Shown here piece by piece: positions 56,820-64,000 of a stretch of DNA of 64,000 bases. The notes under the pieces are model-generated. The model saw nothing but the letters and a program-made list of their open reading frames with translations. It did not search any database and was not told the DNA's origin. The stretch lies in assembly GCA_004352715.1 (NCBI GenBank), contig SCFE01000045.1, forward strand, positions 1,175,126 to 1,239,125, in the 5' to 3' direction. This DNA is from Hofstenia miamia. Taxonomy: Eukaryota; Xenacoelomorpha; Acoela. Position numbers and translations under genes: made by a program. Each line of letters begins with the position of its first letter. The first letter of the stretch is position 1.

Positions 56820-58395
56820 CAAAAAATTTTATTCCGAACATATAAAAAATGATCACAATGAAAATTTTAGTATTGCAACACAAGCGTTGGGACTCCCCAA
56901 AGACACCATTAAAAATTTGTTCTAAAGAATTTTATTGCTATGTAATTCACAATATTTCACTACAAGTTAAGGTGCAAAGAAAACTTGTTCAAAATATTTG
57001 CACCTTAGTAAGCTATAATTTCACAAGCATTTCATTCAAAATGGCTATATTTCTCATTCCTTGTTTCACTTAAATAGCGTATTAAATTGCCCCTCGTCAT
57101 AAATTACAGACACGCAGGAGTAGGCAATTTTTAAATGGAACCCTACAAATAGGTATTTCTAGTTTAACAAATTTTTGCGTTTCAGACAATAGATATTTGC
57201 CAACTTTTGGCAATAATTAGAATGGAAATTTTTGATCACAAATCATAGTAAGCTAACTAGTTAGTTATTAATAAAAATCAACATGTATCAAGGAAAAATC
57301 ATCATTGTAAGATAACAAAAAGCGTTACTTGTTCTCCATACATCTGTTAGCACTAAGAAGAAATTGTTCTAGAAAATACAAAATTAGATACTTCAAGTAA
57401 TCATAATCGCTAATGGCAAATTTGGTTCTGCCATAGATACTCAAAGTAAATGCTGTGATCATAGCTTAATTTCTTTAGGTTTGACAACAAGATGAGGTGT
57501 CCCATAGAATGTGACAATATGGTTAATGTTAAGCCTTCAACATACATAAAACGGTGAATTGGGTGGTGGAGGCATAATATATTTTTGGGTCATCAAAAGC
57601 CAATGCTATATAACTTTACTAGACAAGATAATAATGCTTCTGGAATCCGAAATTGATTATATATTTCAGGAAGACTTAAGTGAATCTTAAATAATTGGCA
57701 ATTGATTTTTTAAAGTATTCAATAGGTTAATTAATTTCCAATTATTGCAATAATTGCAATATCAATTTAATATTGTCTAACCCTGCAGACATAGAGTAAA
57801 ATCAATACTTAATTACATATTATGTACTATGATTGTTATAGGTATGGGCGTGCGCTGGGATTTCCACCAGGGGAATATCTCCGCCTTGAGTAACCAGAAG
57901 CGAGGCAAAGCCCCTCAAATTCTATGGAGATATTGATGAATTCGAAGCAAAGAAATGTATTTCACCACCTTAATTTGGAATTTTTTAAATATTTTTATCG
58001 AACATTTGTTTATTTAACCAGTCAAAGGGAATTTTGAAAATCGGACTGCAGGACATTCCACACATTGCGTATCACACTGGTTATAGGCAAACATTTCATA
58101 AAAAATGGAAGCATCTCTGTTTTGTTGAGGGGGAGGGGGCGGACGTTCCCCCTGTCTCGCTCTGAGTGCATCTCTGACAATCACCAATATAAATAGTTTT
58201 AATGAATTTTTACAAAATTATTTTCATCAAATTAAGAATATTAGGCATTAAGTCATATTTTGACATAGAAAAATTGCTTCTTTGTTTTAGCTATTGCATA
58301 GTTAAAAAAGCTTAATGTATTTTCCACTGGTACTGTCTCAGCGTTTGCACAGTGTTGTTGCTACTTTATACTTGTAAAGAATCTTAAAATCTTGC
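56820..58395. other. no gene; GC-rich repeat fragments at 57843-57925 and 58125-58170
   Basis: Mostly AT-rich. Two short GC-rich patches (gtgcgctgggatttccacc; gagggggagggggcggacg) look like fragments of dispersed repeats. The 74-codon frame at 56849-57073 shows no known motif. Confidence 0.4.
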
Positions 58396-58403
58396 CACTG
58401 TAA

Positions 58404-58792
58404 CACTGTTTAAACCGTGCCTTGATTTTTTGGTAAGAGCACGGCATCAAAAGACGTGTTTAGGCAGGAGTACGGCATGAAAAGACGTGGTTAGCCACGA
58501 GCACTTAACGAAATGTAATAAAAAATTTCAAGCACCAGCCCAACATGGCACAAAAATCTATAAATTTTTTGGTAATGTAAAAGGCATCTTCGATTAAACC
58601 TGTATGAATGAAGTGTTTTTGGAGGCAAATTGGTACCATAGTAAAAAATTGTTCAAGAAACCAACTTTTAGATGACTTTTATAATGCAAATTAATTTATT
58701 TAGAAAATGAGGATAACAAATTTATTTTATCCGGCATGGCACAGCACGGTACGGCACGGCGCAAAATAAAGCAAAGCATGGTTCAACACTGT
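58404..58792. repeat. possible hAT-like foldback with internal 32-bp tandem duplication
   Basis: The left end CACTGTTTAAACCGTGCCTT and the reversed right end CACAGTGTTGAACCATGCTT are similar over about 20 bases, with GCACGGCA motifs continuing inside both. Within the left half a ~32-base unit (AGCACGGCATCAAAAGACGT…) is duplicated at 58436-58467 and 58468-58500. The 8-base flanks do not clearly match, so the superfamily is uncertain. Confidence 0.45.
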
Positions 58793-58799
58793 GGTGTGG

Positions 58800-59945
58800 T
58801 TGAAAGAGAATGATATTGTATCTTAACCTCTATTAATTGTTTTTATTTAATTGTATTTGAAAAGCTGTTCTTACATATTATTTACCGATCATAGTTTTAA
58901 ACATGACATACTTAATAACAAAACTTTCCATTTCTACACCAGATCTGACAAATTAGTAAAGTTCAAAGAAGTTGATTCAAATTTGCAAATAGCACAAATT
59001 TATTCATAATTCATTCTTTTGGATTTTTAATCGTATTTTTAAATTTTTTAATTCTGTCGGTCATTATTTTTGAATTTCCTTGCTTAATTGAGAAAAAGTT
59101 GGGCTGACAAAAAAGCTTCTCATAACACATGGATCTCGCAATATTCATTTTATATAAAAGTTTTTTTGAAATTAACTGCTATAATCTCAATTGAAGCTTC
59201 ATTGATCATAGTAATGGTAGAGTACTGAATTTAAATGGCAAATTAACTAATTTTGTAAGAAACTTCTAAATTAATGTATAATTTACATTATGTGAATTAA
59301 TGTATCACTTATATGTATATGAAGTTCATTTCACTGCCGGCCTTAGGGGAAGAGCAATATGGTGAATGCTATTGCCCAGTGATTTCGGGGCTCACACTAA
59401 GTAATTATTACAGAAATGATAGTAAGTCTAAGAAAATTCAAATTGAATGTTTCACAGAATAAATTTAGCAACTAAGATCCTATTCTTGCTTAACGTATGT
59501 TTAAGAGATAAATGTGATCTACAAAATACACAAAATGATTAAGTGGTTTGTAACTGCTATCACTTGAGCCTGATGTAGCAAGAAATTAAATTTCTTCGAA
59601 TTTAATAAATGAATTTAGTAAGAAAAGCCAGAAAAAATTATTTATAAATGCGTGGTAAATGACAAATATGTTTTAATGTAATTAGGCTGGTAAAACCAAA
59701 TATAGCTATTAGTTCCTTCCTACTAATAAATATTTTCTTTTATGCATAACACATTTTTGTTTGCAATCTAAGATTTGATTAGGTGACAAAATACAGAAAT
59801 GTATTAAGTATATGCTTTGTTTGTCAAGTGTAAATTTTATAGTTATATAGTTAAGATGCAATTTTTCATATGCATCTATATTTTGTTAATATAGTTGTAT
59901 TTAATATATTATATGAATTTCGACAATATTTAATATTTCATTATA
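58800..59945. other. no gene seen
   Basis: AT-rich. A CACTGCCGGCCTTAGGGG string at about 59332 looks like a repeat terminus, but no partner was found. Confidence 0.4.
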
Positions 59946-59952
59946 ACATTAA

Positions 59953-60030
59953 TTAGAGTCAAAGCAAATTTATTGCTTAAATGCATGTAAAAACTATAAA
60001 CTAACACATGACAAAAATATTTACAAAACT
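59953..60030 (-). mobile_element. extra copy of the LINE 3' tail
   Basis: AGAGTCAAAGCAAATTTATT…ACTAACACATGACAAAA here repeats, with differences, the 3' end of the LINE at 60189-60250. It is a second, severely 5'-truncated insertion of the same family in the same orientation. Confidence 0.6.
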
Positions 60031-60129
60031 AATTAAATATACAATATTAATTAAAGGGCAGTTTTAAAAGTAATTTGACCATGCGTTGAGTTTATTATCT
60101 ATGCCCAATAATGTTTGCCTACTTAATTA

Positions 60130-60188
60130 TAATGATAGTGATAATAATAATCATAACAATAACAATAATAATAATAATAATAATAATA
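60130..60188. repeat. (TAA)n tail of the adjacent LINE
   Basis: Irregular then pure TAA units directly abut the LINE 3' end. Read on minus this is a (TTA)n tail, as at 1978 and 21575. Confidence 0.8.
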
Positions 60189-60261
60189 AGAGTCAGAGCA
60201 AATTTATTGCGTATATGTATACAAGATCTACAAACTAACACATGACAAAAGAAAATAAACA

Positions 60262-60726
60262 TGAACAAATAACTACAAATTAATATGTACAAAATATAAT
60301 AATATANTGCGTAAGTGATAAAGATATCTAATGCCTGCTGTCATTTTTTGAATCTTATTCAGCAGAAATTTTTCAATTGTTAATTCATTATCTATCTCCA
60401 ATCCTAAATAGCTGACTGATTTCCTTTGCTTTATTGACTCATTATTTATCTTTAGGTCTATATTATTTATTAGATTTCTTTGTGCCTTCGGTGAAAAAAT
60501 TATAAATTGAGTTTTTTCAATATTTAGTTTCAGTTGATTATTAGTTTAATTTTTCTATATCTGTTTGGAGGTTTTTTGTAGCATCCAAAAGCATTTTTTG
60601 CGGTACTTATTAGGCATGTGTCGTCGGCATATTGGTAAATGTCGCTGTGTTTAACATGTTTTATTATATCATTTACAAAANTGAACAAATAACTACAAAT
60701 TAATATGTACAAAATATAATAATATA
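60262..60726. other. probable misassembly: LINE fragment between single Ns and a 45-bp duplication
   Basis: Positions 60262-60306 recur exactly at 60682-60726. Between them lie an N (60307), a 373-base fragment similar to 61274-61657 of the same LINE, and another N (60681). The fragment differs from the main copy by substitutions and a small deletion, so it derives from another copy or haplotype. Confidence 0.75.
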
Positions 60727-60795
60727 ATCAATGTTTGAGTGGATGTTTGTGTAGATGTTCAATATTGGATGTATATTTCAAATGCATGAAGTGTA

Positions 60796-62340
60796 TTACC
60801 GTCTCCTAATTTGTACTGTTTTATTAGAAGAAATTGTTTCCATTTTTTCTAAACTTTTATAGTTTTTTTCTATTCGCGTTTCATAAACTAAATTATTCCA
60901 CAATTTAATTGATATGCGATGGAAGCCATTAGAATTGTTATCTAAACACAGAAATTTTTGCAATCGCTCATTTAATTTAATATAGGCAATAATGAAAAGG
61001 AGAGATGTTTGTAGAGATTTGAATTTAAATAAGATAGATAGCATATGCATATGAATTTGATAGAACGGAGATAATATTTTATATTTATTACGATATACTG
61101 ATGCTTCGTCATGCTTTTGTGCAAAGTTTAGAGTTTTTATACACCAATTAAATGTCTTTGATAGAAGCATACGATGTTTCGAATTTAGGTTAGTTAAAAG
61201 AAAAGAACAGTATTGAAAATGAGACAAACAGAAAGCATGTATTAGTGTTTTATGATAATTGCTACACATTACATTGCGTAAGTGATAAAGATATCTAATG
61301 CCTGCAGTCATTTTTTGAATCTTATTCAGTAGAAATTTTTCAAATGTTAATTCATTATCTATCTCCACTCCTAAATAACTGACTGATTCACTTTGCTTTA
61401 TTGACTCATTATTTATCTTTAGTTCTATATCATTTATTAGATTTCTTTGTGCCTTCGGTGAAAAAATTATAAATTGAGTTTTTTCAATATTTAGTTTCAG
61501 TTGATTATTAGTAAAATAATTGTTTAATTTTTCTATATCTGTTTGGAGGTTTTTTGTAGCATCAAAAGCATTTTTTGCGGTACTTATTAGGCATGTGTCG
61601 TCGGCATATTGGTAAATGTCGCTGTGTTTAACATGTTTTATTATATCATTTACAAAAATTGCAAATAAAATAGGGCCAAGTACAGTACCTTGGGGCACCC
61701 CGGGCACCCCACGGTCAGTCGCAACATAACTTGATTGTTTACTGTTTAATATTACACGTTGCTGTCTATTTTTTAAGAAGTTCATGATTAAATTAATTGA
61801 TTTAGCACCAAAATTATAATTTATAAGCTTGTCTCTCAAGATATCGAAATTCATTGAATTGAATGCCTTACTTAAATCTAGGAATGCTACACAACTGCAG
61901 TTATTATGCGATATATTAGGCTTAATTTGTTGCGTGATCGATAAAATTGCGGTCTGGGTGCTATGCCCAGCACGAAAACCAAATTGCTTATTCGATAGGA
62001 TGTTTTCAGATTTTAGGAATGCGTTTAATTGAATATACAACAGTTTTTCAAAGAATATTCTAAAAGGATGTGTAATACAAATGGGTCTATAATTTTTTGC
62101 GTTTAGGTTGTCACCTTTTTTATATATAGGAGTTATATCCGATTTTTTTAGTAAGTCTGGAAATTCGCAATCAATAATACATTGATTAAATGCGACTAAT
62201 AATTGTTCTCCAAAAATAGGAAAAAAACGTTTAATAATAAAAAATGGGAGATTATAAGAAACGGTTGATTTGTTGGTATCAAGATTTTTAACAATGTTTT
62301 CTAATTCATTGATTGTAGCAAGTCTAAAGGAAAATAAATC
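60796..62340 (-). CDS. LINE reverse transcriptase ORF, 5' truncated
   Basis: The frame stays open from the break at 62340 to a stop at about 60796, roughly 514 codons, with no stop in between. Motifs in order: FSFRLATINELENIVKNL, DITPIYKKGDNLNAKNYRPI, NKQFGFRAGHSTQTAI, FLDLSKAFNSMNFDIL, GVPQGTVLGPILFAIFVNDI, YADDTCLI (catalytic, 61608-61597), LKLNIEKTQFIIFSP, VSYLGVEIDN, and SIKLWNNLVYET near the C-terminus. The RT core reads RGVPGVPQG, an in-frame GVP duplication just before the conserved VPQG. The open frame implies recent activity of the family, although this copy has no endonuclease or start codon. Confidence 0.88.
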   Translation of the reverse strand, partial: DLFSFRLATINELENIVKNLDTNKSTVSYNLPFFIIKRFFPIFGEQLLVAFNQCIIDCEFPDLLKKSDITPIYKKGDNLNAKNYRPICITHPFRIFFEKLLYIQLNAFLKSENILSNKQFGFRAGHSTQTAILSITQQIKPNISHNNCSCVAFLDLSKAFNSMNFDILRDKLINYNFGAKSINLIMNFLKNRQQRVILNSKQSSYVATDRGVPGVPQGTVLGPILFAIFVNDIIKHVKHSDIYQYADDTCLISTAKNAFDATKNLQTDIEKLNNYFTNNQLKLNIEKTQFIIFSPKAQRNLINDIELKINNESIKQSESVSYLGVEIDNELTFEKFLLNKIQKMTAGIRYLYHLRNVMCSNYHKTLIHAFCLSHFQYCSFLLTNLNSKHRMLLSKTFNWCIKTLNFAQKHDEASVYRNKYKILSPFYQIHMHMLSILFKFKSLQTSLLFIIAYIKLNERLQKFLCLDNNSNGFHRISIKLWNNLVYETRIEKNYKSLEKMETISSNKTVQIRRR

Positions 62341-62570
62341 TACAAAGCATTAAACACTGTTGCCCCAATTAAGAAGCGTCGGGTTAAGATTAAAGCAATT
62401 AAATTTCCTTTTTCAAACACCGACGATAATCAGGTCCATGAACTAGTGTCAATTAAACGACAATTATTTGATCTTGCGAAATCCGACCTGACAAGACCAA
62501 TTGGACCAATTACGATAAATCAAAGAAAGTAATTAAGCAATTAAGAACAAAATATTTAACAAAAGCTCGG

Positions 62571-62915
62571 ATGAAATTCTTTAATCAATTAATTTCTATT
62601 CGAGAAAAATGGCGATACATCAATAAATTTATTGGGAAATCTAAAGGTCTTTCATCCGAAATAAATGAATTAAACATCAATAATACAACCGCTACATACA
62701 AAACTTCAATACTAAATCATTTAAATTCAACATTCAAAGAACTTGGACATTTCAATTTCCCATCTTATAAGAAAAAACAAAATTCTGATAATCTCAAACA
62801 ATCAAAACAATTTTCCTTTAGACTTGCTACAATCAATGAATTAGAAAACATTGTTAAAAATCTTGATACCAACAAATCAAACGCTTCTTATAATCTCCCA
62901 TTTTTTTATTATTAA
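62571..62915 (+). pseudogene. LINE linker and N-terminal RT fragment
   Basis: The frame covers the basic linker and the first RT block (NSDNLKQSKQFSFRLATINE), ending in YY-stop because of the extra T described for this copy. It is part of the LINE at 62341-64000. Confidence 0.75.
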
Positions 62916-62934
62916 ACGTTTTTTTCCTATTTTT

Positions 62935-63085
62935 NNNNNNNNNNNNNNNNNNNNNNNNNNNNNNNNNNNNNNNNNNNNNNNNNNNNNNNNNNNNNNNNNN
63001 NNNNNNNNNNNNNNNNNNNNNNNNNNNNNNNNNNNNNNNNNNNNNNNNNNNNNNNNNNNNNNNNNNNNNNNNNNNNNNNNNNNNN
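62935..63085. other. 151-N gap with near-identical flanks
   Basis: The ~300 bases before the gap (about 62634-62934) are repeated after it (63086-63388) with roughly ten differences. The flanks are either two haplotypes left unmerged or two LINE copies. Confidence 0.8.
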
Positions 63086-64000
63086 GGAAAATCTAAAGGT
63101 CTTTCATCCGAAATAAATGAATTAAACATCAATAATACTACCGTTACAGACAAAACTCAAATACTAAATCATTTAAATTCAACATTCAAAGAACTTGGAA
63201 ATTTCAATTTCCCATCTTATAAGAAAAAACAAAATTCTGATAATCTCAAACAATAGAATCAATTTTCCTTTAGACTTGCTACAATCAATGAATTAGAAAA
63301 CATTGTTAAAAATCTTGATACCAACAAATCAACCGCTTCTTATAATCTCCCATTTTTTTATTATTAAACGTTTTTTTCCTATTTTTGGAGAACAATTATT
63401 AGTAGCATTTATTCAATGTATTATTGATTGTGAATTTCCTGACTTACTAAAAAAATTAGATATAACTCCTATATATAAAAAAGGTGACAACCTAAACGCA
63501 AAAAAGTATAGACCCATTTGTAAAAACTCAATTTATAATTTTTCACCGAAGGCTCAAAGAAATCTAATATATGATGTAGAACTAAAGATAAATAATGAGT
63601 CAATAAAGCAAAGGAAATCAGTCAGCTATTTAGGAGTGGAGATAGATAATGAATTAACATTTGAAAAATTTCTACTGAATAAGATTCAAAAAATGACTGC
63701 AGGCATTAGATATCTTTATCACTTACGCAATGTAATATCAAGCAATTATCATAAACAACTGATACATGCTTTCTGTTTGTCTCATTTTCAATACTGTTCT
63801 TTTCTTTTAACTAACCTAAATTCGAAACATCGTATGCTTCTATCAAACACATTTAATTGGTGTATAAATGCTCTAAACTTTGCACAAAAGCATGACGAAG
63901 CATCAGTATATCGTTATAAATATAAAATATTATCTCCGTTTTATCAAATTCATATGCATATGCTATCTATCTTATTTAAATTCAAATCTCTACAAACATC

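Larger units (their letters stand above)
60188..62340 (-). mobile_element. CR1/Jockey-superfamily LINE, 3' half, reverse transcriptase still open
   Basis: It reads right to left: part of the linker and full reverse transcriptase (62340-60796), a 3' untranslated region, then a (TTA)n tail. It breaks at 62340 against an oppositely oriented copy. A short stretch at 60307-60681 is probably misassembled. No upstream endonuclease is attached, so this copy lacks its 5' half. Confidence 0.85.
62341..64000 (+). mobile_element. second LINE copy of the same family, head to head, with RT core deleted
   Basis: From 62341 the + strand encodes the endonuclease-RT linker (ALNTVAPIKKRRVKIKAIKF, SIKRQLFDLAKSD), MKFFNQLISIREKWRYINKF, and FSFRLATINELENI. 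A frameshift at a T-run (seven Ts; the minus copy has six) follows LPFF. After the gap at 62935-63085 a near-identical second reading of this region appears. It then jumps at about 63520 from YRPIC to SPKAQRNLI, deleting the palm domain with the YADD motif. It continues through VSYLGVEIDNELTFEKF to the window end. The copy is inactive. Confidence 0.82.

Noticed and set aside
60530-60712. 60-codon minus frame with YADDTCLIST
   Set aside because: Real LINE RT sequence, but from the probable misassembled insert rather than a separate gene.
62341-62341. twin-priming inversion as explanation for the opposite LINE orientations
   Set aside because: The plus-strand part continues through sequence already present in the minus-strand part, which simple twin priming would not give.
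62851-63153. frames on both strands across the 151-N gap
   Set aside because: Most residues are undefined; the open frames are artefacts of the Ns.
1-64000. CRISPR array, bacterial operons, prophage or contamination
   Set aside because: No regularly spaced repeats of CRISPR type, no clustered long ORFs with ribosome-binding sites, and introns and animal transposons throughout.

Overview
This is an AT-rich, gene-poor stretch of an invertebrate animal nuclear genome. It has spliced exons with GT/AG borders, long introns, (TA)n microsatellites, assembly gaps, and a mixture of decayed animal transposable elements: Tc1/mariner, pogo-like ends, piggyBac, hAT, P-element-like, CR1/Jockey-type LINEs, a Penelope-like element and an LTR element. 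I cannot place the phylum. The CIBAR1 protein and the LINE and DNA-transposon families fit an arthropod, another protostome or a marine invertebrate.

Only two host genes are well supported. A three-exon gene on + (1686-1964, 4743-4994, 6331-6675) encodes a 291-residue CIBAR1/FAM92 protein, a BAR-like membrane-remodelling factor of the ciliary base. All its splice borders can be fixed by colinearity with the family. An intronless gene on + (39891-41669) encodes a 592-residue type II membrane protein with a glycosyltransferase-like SDD motif, from a family that appears uncharacterised. Three isolated stretches (14233-14314, 17388-17613, 49510-49627) look like exons or short genes I cannot name.

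Layout: 19-624 is a Tc1/mariner deletion derivative. 1.1-7.1 kb holds CIBAR1, with a mariner relic and a LINE tail in intron 1. 7.1-9 kb holds tandem repeats and an assembly duplication at a gap. 9-14 kb is almost featureless. 14.2-18.3 kb holds candidate exons, pogo-like ends and a TA microsatellite with a gap. 18.5 kb has a Penelope-like relic. 21.6-32.1 kb is a transposon graveyard: a LINE, a P-element-like relic, an LTR-element 5' end with gag interrupted by a hAT MITE, a LINE 3' end, and a hAT relic abutting a piggyBac relic. 32-39.9 kb is mostly unassigned, with two inverted-repeat elements. The 592-residue gene lies at 39.9-41.7 kb. 44.3-45.3 kb is a hAT-type element with a perfect 8-bp target duplication. 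46.5-48.4 kb is a piggyBac pseudogene. 52.7-54.7 kb is the 5' half of a LINE with a degenerate 2A-like motif. 55-59 kb holds further foldback-type repeats. 60-64 kb holds two related LINE copies, head to head, confused by assembly gaps.

I found no CRISPR array, operon, rRNA or convincing tRNA. No clear novel multi-gene system is visible. The best leads are the 592-residue membrane protein, the unassigned exon candidates, the 2A-like LINE motif, and several non-autonomous elements with readable ends.
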